64,000 nt of DNA, taken from Paulinella micropora. Its lineage: Eukaryota > Cercozoa > Imbricatea > Euglyphida > Paulinellidae. This document shows positions 1 through 10,270 of this stretch, in pieces; position 1 is the first letter of the stretch; each line of letters starts with the position of its first letter. Location of the stretch: the NCBI GenBank assembly GCA_019918135.1, contig WBZZ01002108.1:10001-74000 (forward strand). Direction: 5' to 3'. The translations under genes and the position numbers were made by a program. The notes under the pieces were generated by a model that was given only the letters and a program-made list of their open reading frames with translations, searched no databases and was not told the origin of the DNA.

Positions 1-102
1 AGTTACAATGTGAGTGGAGGCATAGTTATTACATCATCATGGTGTCACCTTGCATCGTGCGGTGTATGTACTATAGGTGGAAAGCAGTGGAAATAGGGTA
101 GT

Positions 103-3100
103 ATGTCTCGCTTGCGCAAAGGGAATCGGTTCATTGCCGACGAAGCGTCGGGTGGGTCAAGTGGCGAATCCTCAGGAAGCGAGAGTTCGGACAATGAACA
201 GGGAAGTATTGGTACTTTCATACAAGAGGAGGTCGAGGGAAGTGACGACAGTTGTAATCATCGGCAAGTTGATAACGAACAGGAGGAAGAAGACGATAAG
301 GCGCTAGAGGAGGATGGACACGCATGGGAGCAGGTTCAACACAATTTAATAATAGTGATTCATGATACTAACCTCAAATGTAGAGCTAGGCAAGCCGAAG
401 GGGAGGGGGCGTGGTGGGTGAGGGGGGGGGGGGGGGCTTATGGTTTGTACTTTATAAAAATGTTAGGAGTTGAAGGCACATTTGCAGAATGAGTCTGGTG
501 ATGAGGTGGGTGATTCCGCAGAGGACATTGTCGAGCGCACTGAAGCGAAAGAAGGGTTTGAACCAACCAAACAGTCAGCGGCAGTTCACAGGCTCAGCGA
601 GCAGTTTGTGGACATTATGAAGATGAAGTATGCGAGGAAAGCAAGAAAGAACGCTAAGTTTCCGGACGGCGCGGTGTGGTACAGCAGGGAAGAACTTGAA
701 AGCTTTGTCAATTCATCTGGTATCCTCAAAGTGGATCCAGAGGAAATTAAAGCGAGAGAAGGTTTCTATAATACCAGGGTGGCAGCACTAGAAAAGAGTG
801 CTGGTTCTAGTGTTCAATCGCATTTACACTTGGGCAGTTTGCATGACAAAGTTCTTCGTAGGCGCAAAAAACAGCAGAAGAGCCCGGAACAGAAGCGAAA
901 GAAGCGACGCAAGCAGAGAGAGAACAAGAGCCCTGAACAAAAGCGAAAGAAGCGACGCAAGCAGAGAGAGAACAAGAAGAAAAAGCAAGGACGAGGTGGA
1001 AACGCGAACGAGAAAAAGATGATGTCATCTACGAAGAAGGAGGAGAAGAGTGATCAGAGCGCACTCCAAGGCAGCGGACATTTACGGAAGGCGCAGGCGA
1101 AGAACGCACTCAAAGGCAGCGGACATTTACGGAAGGCGCAGGCGAAGAAAACAAGCCACAAGCATAAGCGGGCACTGGCGCAGGCACGGCAGGAGGAAGT
1201 TCAGCGGCGGGTAGACAAGGCTGCGCAGACTCTGCTGGATATGTGGGCTGCACAGAAAAAGGAACAGACGGGGAGGAAGCTACAAGAGGAAGAGCGACCT
1301 GTCGAACATTCGTCTGGTGATGAAGAGTGCTCGGATGGAGGGCATCACGGTACAGAGAAAGAGGACAGCGATGATGGCGATGGTGGCGGTAGCGTTAGAG
1401 ATAGTGGCGGCGGCCATGGGAAGGTCCGGGTCGGCGAGGACGCGCAGGATACCGGTCAATAGTCCGACGACGGCTTACAGCCTGAAGAAAAGGAGAAGCA
1501 CGAGGGGGATCAGGTGAAGGTCAGGATCGGCGAGGACGCGCAGGATACCGATCACTACTCCGACGATGGCAGACAGCCTGAAGAAAAGGAGCAGCACGAG
1601 AGGAATCAAGGGCAGGTCAGGATTGGCGAGGACGCGCAGGATACCGATCAATACTCCGACGTCGACGACGGCAGACAACCTGAAGAAAAGGGGGAGCACA
1701 GGAAGAATCAGCAGTCGCGAGCGGCATATGCTACTGCAAACAGAAAGCTCACAACTATCACCGCGTCGAATCAAGATCTACACGCAGTGTTGACTAGTTT
1801 ACATGAGTGGAAAGTTGTTGAGACTAAGGAAGCAGGAAGTGATATTACGTATACTGGCGTCCAGCGCGATGTGGCCTCTGCGCTCAAGAGGATCAATGAA
1901 TGTTTGTCAATGCCCCCTGAGCCAGGACAAGGTGGGCCTGCTGGTAGTTACGTGGCCAAACCGTCTGACTGCCAAGAAGGTTTGCCTTTGAGGCGGCTGA
2001 CACTCAATCACCGCCAATTGTGGATTTGCCCCCATTGTGAACACAAGACAATTAACAAGGTGCCTGTATTTCCTTCGTTCAACACTTTTCCAGATGAGTG
2101 TTGTATGTCGGACCCTCTTATGCTCAGTTGGCCAGGTGAAACACGTTCCGACGGGCGTGGTCATTCATGTACACTCCAGCAACTTGTGACTTACTATTTC
2201 AGAGATGAACCATTCCTCGCAAGGTGTCCACAGCTTTGTGGTTCCGGCGAGCAAATCGAAGTTACTCAAAGACAGGAACTTTGTCACGAAGAAGCGCCTG
2301 CCTTTATTGTGATGTCCATATGCAGGACATTTTGGAGCAACGTGGCTAATGCTCATAGAAAGATAGTGCGAGAGGTGCATGTTTCTTCAGCTGTAACGGT
2401 CCCTATTGCGAATGATGCAGGGGTATACCAGGATGTTCCGTACGAAATCGTCTCTTTTGTAAATCACATAGGCGACAACTGCAACCGTGGTCATTACGTC
2501 AGCTACATGACCACGCCTGCGCGAGGAGATGGTAAGATATACTACATAAACGACTCGAAAGTGACTGCGGTGACTCGAAAGGCAGCTTACCAACACTGTC
2601 GCGAAGGCTTACGACTAATTGTGCTGAGATGCCTGCGGAACACACAGCCAAACCCGTTTCATATTTATGCACGTGGCATGCGTGACGTTGGTGCGTCTTC
2701 ATTCAGTTCGTCTTCACAATCATTGTCAAGTTCGAGCACGTCAGTGTGCATGCGCGACGTTGTGACATGTTCATCCAGTTCGTCATCACATTCGTTATCA
2801 AATTCAGTTTCAGCCGGAGCTTCAGCCACAGGCCTGCCAAATCAGTTGGTGCAAGCAGTGACAAGATCAGTTTCACAGGCAAAGTCACATACAAAATCAG
2901 AGTTAGATTCTTCTGATGCGTCGCCTGCATTAATCACTACACCCAGGAAGGCGGACCAGTCCCGTACGATCGGCTCCTCGAGCTCCAGCAAGAGTTCTTT
3001 GAATCAAGTGGGAGACAGCGATAATGTAGATGTAGATTTCACGTTAGATACTCCTGTGAGGGCGCAACAACCACATGTGCTTCCGCCAGTCAACCCGTCT

Positions 3101-3487
3101 ATACAGAGATATGCGATATCGAGTGCTGGGTCGAAGAAAGCAAACGGGACCACAGTAACTGATCGGGAGTGGTGTGATGTGTTGCATTATTATGATTCGT
3201 TACCAAAAACTAATCCTGCATCAGTCAAGCAAATGGAAGGTGTCAAACAATTGCTGCAGTCTGCACACCTTTCGAAGTGCAGATTTCAGATTATGCAGTG
3301 TCCGATTCAAGAAGACTATTCCTATGACTGTTTCGTTTTTATGACTGCCATAGCCGTCAGTCTGCTGCATGGACGGGGCCCTGTGAGGGAAGATCAATAC
3401 GCGGGGAAAAGCAGTGAAGTCATGCGGCGGCACCTATTGCGGTGCCTGCTCAAAAGACATTTCACACCTTTCGAGGATGCAGAGTAA
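103..3487 (+). CDS. USP-like / Ulp1-like protease-domain protein with an intron
   Basis: Exon 1 is 103-333 and exon 2 starts at 488. The 154-base intron (CAG/GTTCAA donor, TTTGCAG acceptor) is phase 0 and both exons lie in the frame it predicts. The N-terminal third is acidic and then very basic, with tandem repeats: a 16-residue SPEQKRKKRRKQREN-type unit twice (about 880-970), a SGHLRKAQAK unit twice (1065-1150), and an IGEDAQDT...PEEK unit about four times (1420-1710). One copy of the last unit carries an in-frame stop that splits the open frame into 488-1462 and 1514-3487. The second half has CxxC zinc-ribbon-like pairs and a USP histidine box (NRGHYVSYM then YYINDSKVTAV near 2490-2570). 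It ends with a Ulp1-like cysteine box (QEDYSYDCFVF, about 3305-3340). I see no USP cysteine box (GNTCWLN type). A GTAAGTT donor at 3484 overlaps the stop, so a further C-terminal exon (3584-3758) is possible. It may be a host gene or a gene of a DNA transposon; function is not known. Confidence 0.6.
334..487 (+). other. Spliceosomal intron, phase 0
   Basis: GT at 334 and AG at 486-487 join two open frames that share the reading frame after removal. The intron contains a run of G and in-frame stops and is less coding-like than its flanks. It shows that the left flank is eukaryotic. Confidence 0.7.
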
Positions 3488-4496
3488 GTTCGTAGAAAAG
3501 GTTACGTTGTAGCATTTGTTCAAGTCACAAGGAAAATCATCACTAGTGGTGATACGTAGTGCTTTTGCAGATAAATTTTGCAGCCTTCACCGCTGGTTGA
3601 ATTTTAGTCTTACAGTTTTAACGCGTGTGGGATTTTATTGTCCCGCTTGCACTATAGAATTATTATTATTAAATAAAGTTAGAATAGTTATATTACTATT
3701 AGCAATATGTGTAATATATATTAATACTAGATTGGTGAGTACTACAATTGCATGGTAGTTTTGCTTGCAACATAGATTTATCATTATTAAATAAAGTTAG
3801 AATGATTATATTAGTATTATAAATATATGTAATATATATTTAATAATAGATCAGTGAGTACTATGTCGATCGTTGTTAGATAGTCCCATAACTGTACTGC
3901 ATACAGTATTAGGTTTCACTGTAATTATATTGCCGGACTGTATCACCAAAGTTGCTTACTCGAATGGTCGATGATAGATAACTGTGTCACGATGATTTGC
4001 GCTAGCGCGGATTTGCTTAAGTTTGGTAAAATATTATTGCCAAACTGTAGTATATGGGGAGCACCATTAGTTTCTGTTTGGTTGGGTGTCACTGTGACCG
4101 GGAATGGCGGGGAAGGGGCAATTTCCTCTGCACTGTTAAAAATATCTGATAAAAAAAGGCGAATTCACCGCCTTGTTTCGAGGACCAGCAGCATCAAAAG
4201 AGCAAGCAAGGAAGAGACCAAAGCTTAAGTGAATACAGCCTGGCAACTGGTACCATGTGTTACAATAATGTCAAGAGAAATTGTAATTATTTAATTATTA
4301 AGATTATTTACATTTAGCCTAGTAACTTTGATATATGATACTATTAATACATATACTTCCGTTTAAGTTTATCCGTACCAAGCGCAAGTATTCTCTTATA
4401 GAATTTATAGAGTCTGTGTATTAATAAAATTAAATACAATAAAATCATCATAGTAGTGTTTGTGTAAAACTAAGTTCTATAAACTGCAAAGGGGCT
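3488..4496. other. AT-rich non-coding stretch with 3'-end signals
   Basis: No convincing gene. It holds AATAAA hexamers at about 3671 and 3790, each inside one copy of a direct duplication, and a short AAGGCG/CGCCTT hairpin near 4156. It is probably the 3' region of the upstream gene plus intergenic DNA. Confidence 0.5.
3661..3863 (+). repeat. Direct duplication of an 83-bp AT-rich segment
   Basis: Copies at about 3661-3743 and 3780-3863 share the order ATTAAATAAAGTTAGAAT, then GTAATATATATT, then GTGAGTACTA, with scattered differences. Each copy carries its own AATAAA. Confidence 0.8.
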
Positions 4497-4582
4497 CCCA
4501 ACGCCAACCCCGCGCTGCCGACCCCGCCTCGCCGCGCTGACGCGCGGCGAGGCGGGGTCGGCAGCGCGGTGTTGGCGTTGGG
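4497..4582. repeat. Long GC-rich hairpin, 40-bp arms
   Basis: Left arm 4497-4536 and right arm 4543-4582 are reverse complements with one mismatch, around the 6-base loop CTGACG. The arms begin with CCCAACGCCAACCCC. It sits in AT-rich DNA and is followed directly by a run of 26 C (4583-4608). Confidence 0.95.
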
Positions 4583-4699
4583 CCCCCCCCCCCCCCCCCC
4601 CCCCCCCCACTGCTTCAGCTACACATGCCCTGCGGGCCAAAACACCTCTCTAACTACATCTATTACACCTCGGCTCTGCCGGACCCTCCATCTTATTAG

Positions 4700-5261
4700 A
4701 GAGTAGCATAACGAAGCCTTCACACTATGGGGCATTCATTCTAGCATACAGCCGTCGTATTATGTATAAGTATATTAAGGAAGCCAACCCGAACGGAACC
4801 ATTGAAGACGACTTTTACTACACCGACACAGACAGCTTACAAATCCACGCGAGATGTGCCAAGTATGTAAAGAATATGGGTAATAAAAAATTGGGTGGTA
4901 TTGGAGACGATTTAGGCGATGGATGTAAGAGAACGACTGAAAGCATATTTCAAAAGGAGTTAAAGTAGTGTCTGAAAATGGAGTTAAAAGATATTTCCAT
5001 TTTAGGGGTAAAGGCTTAGATGCTAATCAGCTAAACTATGATACATTTGATAAGATGGACAAAGGCGGGTCAGTTGAAAATGTAAAGGATTTCCAAATGA
5101 AAAAAATACACATTGATAGAAACAGCAAACAGCAACAAGTCCTACATTTAGCATTTTACATATGACGAATGTTAAAAAACAAGTTAATGAGAATAAATGG
5201 GCGGGCCGTAAGTTCATTAACGACAACGACAGCATCCCACTCGGTTTCCACATTCGCGGTT
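4700..5261 (+). pseudogene. polB: Protein-primed DNA polymerase B, C-terminal remnant (PLV)
   Basis: The stretch holds the PolB motif C (FYYTDTDSLQIH at about 4810-4845), followed by GKGL and FQMKKIH(I)xRNSKQ segments typical of the C-terminal end of protein-primed PolB in virophages and PLVs, and a terminal WxGRxFIN-like stretch. The exonuclease and most of the polymerase domain are missing on the left, next to the C-run. It is a fossil with a few breaks. Confidence 0.8.
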
Positions 5262-5264
5262 GAA

Positions 5265-6000
5265 TTATAGGTAAATTTTTTTGGCTCCTTTACCTTTGAA
5301 GCTCCTGATTGTATGAATTCCTTTTTTTGGCTTCACTAACTTAGTATTTACGGCCGTAGCACCCATTAACGATACGGGGTCGTATTTGGTTCGGTAGTTC
5401 GTCGTTAGCTTCGCAGTCTTCGCCCGCTTACCTTTTGGATTTACCTTGATAGCTACTCGGTCAATTACTCCTTCCACAAAGTCTCTTGTGCTACTGTCTT
5501 TATTGTATGTTGTTGCCTTTACACCAGTTTGTCGGCTTAGGTCTTTTGCTATCGTTCCTCCAAGGCTATGGCCCGTTAACTCAACATTTTCTTTTCCATA
5601 TTTTTTTATGACTTCATTAATCAGCTTCTGCTCTTTTTTTGTATCTCGGTGTTATTTTTAATACTCCCTTCACCAATGCGACATCGGTTAGCAGGTCCCG
5701 CTTATCCGCCCTCCCCCTAAATGCTACTATTGCTTTGCCATCTTTTTCATACACTGTTGATTTTTCTTTGCTGGCGACTGGTTTCCATCCGTCCGCACCT
5801 TTTCGTTCAGACGAAGACAAATAGACATCCTCTGATAACTCAGCACTGCCTCCTTGTAGGGGCCTGCTCCCCCTACGACCCCGCTGAGGGTTTGAAAGGG
5901 CTTGTCCTTTCCATTCTTTGCTCGCCTTTTTCAATGCTTCACCATAGGTTATGTTATGCTTAGCAGAGTAAGCCTTAACGAACTTTATCCATTCGGACAT
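5265..6000 (-). pseudogene. Class-3-lipase-like gene with N-terminal W-x-x-FVK motif (PLV)
   Basis: The N-terminal part begins MSEWIKFVKAYSAKHNITYG, a short helical motif seen in many PLV, virophage and giant-virus proteins. Further on the minus strand, codons for a TGHSLGG nucleophile elbow can be read near 5560, as in class 3 lipases, preceded by a VAFRGR-type strand. The C-terminal part ends with a basic stretch. It is convergent with the PolB remnant. The gene is broken. Copy 1 of the palindromic element family lies inside its N-terminal part and is read as Arg/Gly-rich residues. A role in membrane passage at entry or exit is inference only. Confidence 0.65.
5856..5911 (+). repeat. Palindromic element copy 1: three hairpins (PLV)
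   Basis: Hairpin 1 is GTAGGGG...CCCCTAC (5856-5876), hairpin 2 ACCCC...GGGT (5878-5891), hairpin 3 GAAAGGG...CCTTTC (5894-5911). It lies within the lipase-like frame. Confidence 0.8.
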
Positions 6001-6039
6001 TCGCGGAGACTTCGCCTCCGCACCTCCGGTTTTGGTGAA

Positions 6040-6066
6040 GCTTTTTCAAAAGGTTCATATATTAAT
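6040..6066 (-). promoter_or_regulatory. PLV upstream motif (lipase-like gene)
   Basis: Read on minus, an AATATATGAACCTTTTGAAAAA element lies about 40-60 bases before the ATG at 6000. It matches the element before the capsid gene at 9373-9393 and is a probable late-type viral promoter. Confidence 0.5.
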
Positions 6067-6113
6067 TATTTATTTTTTATTTTTTTATATTACCCTACTA
6101 TATACACCCTACT

Positions 6114-6389
6114 ATGACCACCCTAACAAGACTGTGCGAGAAGTTCCAAAAACTTTCCATTGAAGGAGAAAAAAAATCCTTCTCGTTGGAAGATGTTCAA
6201 AAGGTAATCCACGACGAAATAAAAGCGATTGAAGAAAAGAGAAATACTCAACCCAAAGACACTTTTCAATTCGGCAAATACAAGGGAAAGAAGTTTGAAG
6301 ATATCGCAAAGATTGATAAACCATATATTGAATGGCTAGTTCGTCAGCCGTGGTGTAGAAATACGGCTGAATTGAAGAAGTATTTGTAA
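6114..6389 (+). CDS. ExoX C-terminal-like small protein (PLV)
   Basis: This 91-residue protein has a helical N-terminus (residues 1-45) and a C-terminal module FGKYKGKKFEDIA...YIEWLV. That module is the exodeoxyribonuclease X C-terminal-like (DUF3820-type) fold found alone or fused to nucleases in phages and large DNA viruses. No nuclease domain is present here. It is the only plus-strand gene between the lipase-like gene and the capsid block. It probably binds DNA or serves as an accessory to nucleic-acid enzymes; this is inferred from family occurrence. Confidence 0.7.
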   Translation: MTTLTRLCEKFQKLSIEGEKKSFSLEDVQKVIHDEIKAIEEKRNTQPKDTFQFGKYKGKKFEDIAKIDKPYIEWLVRQPWCRNTAELKKYL

Positions 6390-6425
6390 AGCATTTGTAT
6401 TTTTTTGGCTTCATTGGTGGGGGTT

Positions 6426-6445
6426 GTAGGGGGCGAAGACCCTAC
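6426..6445 (-). repeat. Palindromic element copy (PLV)
   Basis: GTAGGG...CCCTAC, preceded by TGGGGGTT (part of hairpin 2). It lies at the end of the structural gene, between two convergent genes, where it may also act as a terminator. Confidence 0.65.
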
Positions 6446-7680
6446 TGGTCTTCTAAGAAATTAACGATAACACTCACATTTCCTCCATTATTAGCAGTCG
6501 CGACAGACTTTTGTAAAAATGTTAGATTTTCACCAGGAGAAAGTTGTATGCCGTAGGTTCGCAGGTCAATAAGCTGGCTAGAAGTAGCATTAACATAAAT
6601 TTTAAGGATGACATCCGTTATAGTGGCACCACCAACGACAGTCGCAGCGGTGTCCTTTGATACCATTGAAGTTTTTGTATCAATATCCGCGAAGTTCTCC
6701 GCCGTAAGTGTTCCAGTCGTTTTCACAATCCGCACTATATTAACTTTGCTATCTTCGTTTGATATGCTCACGAGAGATGGATAACAATTGAATAATTGGT
6801 CACACCATTAAAAGTTGTTTTATTTTTATGCTAATAATAGGACTTTCAGTGGTGCTCGCTGGCTCACTACCTTCCGCTTCGTTTGATATACTTGAATTAA
6901 TAGTGTTAGTGCCCTCAATAAACATACTACAACTGGCTGTTTTTAAGGTTTGATTAGCATTACCAGTTCCATAATTTCTAACACAAGCTGAAAAAGGTAG
7001 GGTTGTATTTGAAAGACTAACACCCACATTCGCATACCTAATTGTATGAACCAGCTGAAATTCTCCACTTGATGGATTTTCAATGTAGAACCTTATAGCA
7101 CCAAATCCTAAATATTGAAATTTAATCTGGAATACGTTACCTTTGGTCCAGTCTAAGGCGGGCATAATTTTAGTCCCATCACACGGGTCATCCCAGTTCG
7201 CCTGTGCGATAAGTGTCGGCACCCCACCTTTAACACTAGCAATATTCATACCAGTCGCTCTTATTTTGTAAAAATAGAAGCCATTAGTAAAATCACTTTC
7301 ACTATTCCGATATATGAATTGTAGTCTTTCGCTTCATCAGTGGCCCATAAAGCAGTAAATCGTGTTAGAACTCCCATTCCAGTTCTGTATTTAATTCTTT
7401 TTTTACTCGTCAATACAGCATTCGCGGTCGTCTTCACATCTGTTTTAAGTTCGGCCATATTCGCATTAAATGAAATGGTAGCATCAGTTTGAGCTGTTGT
7501 CCATATTCGTGTATTGATAGTGTATGGGAAAATCTCTTGTAATGCTGGTGTTAATTGACCGACCAATGCTTCGCCGAAAGCGGTTTTCATACTATTGGTT
7601 TCAACATTGCCGTCATATCCGACTTTGACATTTATGAAGTCTCCGTCAGGGTCTTGTGCTATCAAATTTCGCTGATGCAT
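6430..7680 (-). pseudogene. PLV structural protein, phage/giant-virus virion type
   Basis: Three minus-strand open stretches (to 7680, 7249 and 6771) carry segments typical of a virion protein shared by PLVs, giant viruses and some phages: FTALWATDEAKDYNSYIGI, TKGNVFQIKFQYLGFGAIRFY, and a threonine/valine-rich C-terminal part ending in VIVNFLED. The order along the strand is that of one gene, so I treat it as one broken structural gene with a couple of breaks. It lies just downstream of the capsid gene, which fits a minor virion component. The exact virion position is unknown. Confidence 0.6.
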
Positions 7681-7734
7681 AGGAGCTTTCTTTACAAAAA
7701 ACCTCCTACAACCTCAAAAAAATGTTTTGTTAGA

Positions 7735-7746
7735 GTTCCTATATTA
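7735..7746 (-). promoter_or_regulatory. PLV upstream motif GTTCCTATATT
   Basis: GTTCCTATATT (minus: AATATAGGAAC) lies about 60 bases before the ATG at 7680. The same word occurs before the capsid gene. Confidence 0.5.
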
Positions 7747-7805
7747 ACAAAAAAATAAATAATCTATCAAAATTAATTACTACCTATTACCTAACTGGTG
7801 GGGGT

Positions 7806-7823
7806 GCGGGGGCTTGCCCCTGC
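7806..7823. repeat. Palindromic element, variant copy (PLV)
   Basis: GCGGGGGCTTGCCCCTGC, preceded by GGTGGGGGT. It sits right at the end of the capsid gene, so a terminator role is possible. Confidence 0.55.
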
Positions 7824-9350
7824 TTAGGTCCTAGTAATGGTGCCGTTTCTGACATTTACTTCTTGCTGAGTGACGACAAATGTGTAATGATTGGCAGCAA
7901 TATTCGCAGTGGTAGCAATAAACTCCCATCGTCGCTCGGTGTCTAGACTTAATCCGCTGATTTCATTTTGGTCCTTGCTCCACAGTGGGCGAGTATTGTC
8001 AAAGCTATCGCACCAAACCCAGTTGTATTGATAAACATTGCTATTCATCAAAGAAGAGCCTTCCAATTTCGGTTTAAGATACATATAGTCTTCTAGTTTT
8101 CCAGTTTGACAATCAACATTGAATTCTTGAAGTCGTGCTCCGTCTAGTGTGGTATAAAAAGTTTGAACCTTTGAGCCGAGCAGGTTGCTATTGTCATAAG
8201 CAGTGTTCTTATTTTCAGTCGTATTGAAAACAGAGTGATAAATTTTCTTAATTCGTCGTCCGTGGCCTCTGTCAAATCTAAGGATAACATTTTGAGAAGT
8301 TGAAGCTACTCCGACAGTATTTTTATACAAATAAGAATAATCAATGTTGAAGCTCATACCTTCGGGGCTCATAATCTTCTGTTGAATTGATTGAACGACA
8401 TCAGGATTGATTTCAACAGCTAAGAACAGGCTGAGATTAGTAATAGTAACATTTGAATCCGCCACCGCAACAGTGCCTCCACCAGTAGAAAGAGCATCAT
8501 TGTTGTAATAAAAGATTTTGGGTGTCTGTTGCCAAACAATCCGCATAGTCAAAATTTCTGGAAACATAATAGTTTTATCCAGAGCGAAAATAGTATTGTA
8601 AAGCATTCCAAGATTAATCTTAACATTAACACTCGGGCTGGCATTGTTAATAGTTCCAGCTGAAAAATACTTAGCCTCATTAAAAGCAACATTAACGAAC
8701 TTACTCGTGCCAGTCTCATTCGCAATAAGGGTATCATCGTGTCGGCGGGCATTTGTGGAGGGTTGTGCCATCCAAGCCTTTAATGCTGCCTGAACCTGAG
8801 CCTTAGCAACATCAATTCCCGCATCAATTTGTCCCGCCGCATTTCCTGCTACTGCCGAAGCGGCCAATGCTGTTTGTAATGCGGCCAACCTTGTAGCATC
8901 GCTAGCGGGTTGAAATGTAGTTGTAGCATTACGCTTTTGAAGCATACAACCAGCTCCGCTTCCATTGTCGTGGTTTTCCAAAGCTAGTAAATCATCAATT
9001 GAGGTTTCGGGTTTCCAAATCATCTTAGTTACATTTCCGACTTCGTTAATGTCGCACACATAAACACCACCTCTCGTAATCAATTGTATCTGCCTAATCG
9101 GGGCCAGGCAGTCCATAAAGCATTTATTGTAGTTCGCCGCCTTCGCATCTGGGGCATAATTAAAATATAAAACAGAGCGAGCCAAGTTAAACGGACGGCT
9201 GATAAGGTCAAAGTTGCTTTCCTTTCCTCCTGCGGTAGAAACAGTGACAGTAATAGAACCCTCACGAGGGGTGAGCTTATTCAAGCGATAAGAAGCACTG
9301 ATGTAGTCAGTCCTGCTAAAATCTAGTTCGCCTCCGTGTTGTGTAGGCAT
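7824..9350 (-). CDS. mcp: Major capsid protein, double jelly roll (PLV)
   Basis: This 508-residue protein looks whole. The N-terminal stretch (GGELDFSRTDYISASYRLNK) and length fit the double-jelly-roll capsid proteins of Polinton-like viruses. Two strand-rich halves are separated by a region around residues 150-230 with an alanine-rich, charged insertion; the second half includes RGHGRRIKKIYHSVFNTTEN and ends with a threonine-rich strand. Upstream there is a GTTCCTATATT motif and a T-rich leader. Next to penton on one side and another structural gene on the other, it marks the morphogenesis block. Family assignment is by pattern; the exact PLV clade needs a phylogeny. Confidence 0.85.
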   Translation of the reverse strand: MPTQHGGELDFSRTDYISASYRLNKLTPREGSITVTVSTAGGKESNFDLISRPFNLARSVLYFNYAPDAKAANYNKCFMDCLAPIRQIQLITRGGVYVCDINEVGNVTKMIWKPETSIDDLLALENHDNGSGAGCMLQKRNATTTFQPASDATRLAALQTALAASAVAGNAAGQIDAGIDVAKAQVQAALKAWMAQPSTNARRHDDTLIANETGTSKFVNVAFNEAKYFSAGTINNASPSVNVKINLGMLYNTIFALDKTIMFPEILTMRIVWQQTPKIFYYNNDALSTGGGTVAVADSNVTITNLSLFLAVEINPDVVQSIQQKIMSPEGMSFNIDYSYLYKNTVGVASTSQNVILRFDRGHGRRIKKIYHSVFNTTENKNTAYDNSNLLGSKVQTFYTTLDGARLQEFNVDCQTGKLEDYMYLKPKLEGSSLMNSNVYQYNWVWCDSFDNTRPLWSKDQNEISGLSLDTERRWEFIATTANIAANHYTFVVTQQEVNVRNGTITRT

Positions 9351-9372
9351 TTCGTGTAAGTGCTTTTTTTTT

Positions 9373-9393
9373 CAAAAGGTTCCTATATTGTAA
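9373..9393 (-). promoter_or_regulatory. PLV late-type promoter motif before the capsid gene
   Basis: On the minus strand a TATAGGAACCTTTTGAAAAAA element ends about 25-40 bases before the capsid ATG. Related words stand before the genes starting at 6000 and 7680. Confidence 0.55.
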
Positions 9394-9426
9394 TATAAGA
9401 AAAAAAATAAATAATTCTAAAATTAA

Positions 9427-10221
9427 TTATCTAGATTTCAACAAATTAAAAAATGATGTAAATAAATTAAAATAATTCGTCTCGCGGTAAATCAACAATG
9501 TCATAACAATGCCGAGGCCGTTGAGATTAACTGGTTGGTCGTTTTCGTCAGTTAAGTAAAACCGATACACATTGCTTGAACTAGTAGATAGCCGTTTTCC
9601 GTATTCACTGCCCGAGCCGTCATAGATAACAGAGCCGAACGGAATTTCATTCGCTGTGTATATTTCCTGTAATACGTGATTATCACCTTCGCCTACTAAA
9701 TCTGACTGTAAGTATAATGTTTTTTCGCCAGTCAAGATTATGACATTCGGCGACCTAATGGTATTATTAGCAAAGAAATATGTTGAGTCGCGGTCAAAAC
9801 CCATTACTTCGTGGATACGAGTTTCGGTGTCAAATATAAACCGCGGTTGGATGCCTCCGTTATTCGCTACGGTAAATAATAGCTTGCCGTCTTCTGGGTC
9901 GGTGTTTGTGTATATGTAGTCATTTGGGCTGTCTGCCGTTAGCACCTCGGCCAGTTTATTTTTTAAGTTGTTCATCGTGTAGTTGCCCTCGGGTATAGTA
10001 ATTAAAGCCTCAAATCCATCTTCACTCAGGGTAAAAGTGTTGTAAGGACTAGCGACGGAATAATACGACTTCGGCACATAGATATGTAAAATTTTACAAT
10101 GGGTAGGATTGTCTAGCGATTTCATATCAATGGAGTGAGTGAAATCACTGTCCGTGCCGTTTATCCTATTCTTGCTATTGACATAGTAAATGTTGCTACT
10201 TCGCCCGCCTCTATACTCCAT
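9427..10221 (-). CDS. Penton / minor capsid protein (PLV)
   Basis: This 264-residue protein starts MEYRGGRSSNIYYVNSKNRI and continues with a SDFTHSIDM...VPKSYYSV block, followed by an EGNYT...LKNKL helix. This arrangement is the signature of the single-jelly-roll penton protein of PLVs and virophages. It probably forms the vertices of the icosahedral capsid together with the adjacent major capsid protein. The frame looks whole. It lies directly upstream of the capsid gene on the same strand with a short AT-rich spacer. Confidence 0.8.
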   Translation of the reverse strand: MEYRGGRSSNIYYVNSKNRINGTDSDFTHSIDMKSLDNPTHCKILHIYVPKSYYSVASPYNTFTLSEDGFEALITIPEGNYTMNNLKNKLAEVLTADSPNDYIYTNTDPEDGKLLFTVANNGGIQPRFIFDTETRIHEVMGFDRDSTYFFANNTIRSPNVIILTGEKTLYLQSDLVGEGDNHVLQEIYTANEIPFGSVIYDGSGSEYGKRLSTSSSNVYRFYLTDENDQPVNLNGLGIVMTLLIYRETNYFNLFTSFFNLLKSR

Positions 10222-10270
10222 TGTATATTAATGGATAAATAATTTTTGGATGTCAGATATGTCATATAAG

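Noticed and set aside
3971-4228. 85-codon plus frame in the left non-coding stretch
   Set aside because: No family, no promoter or neighbour support; composition like the surrounding AT-rich DNA.
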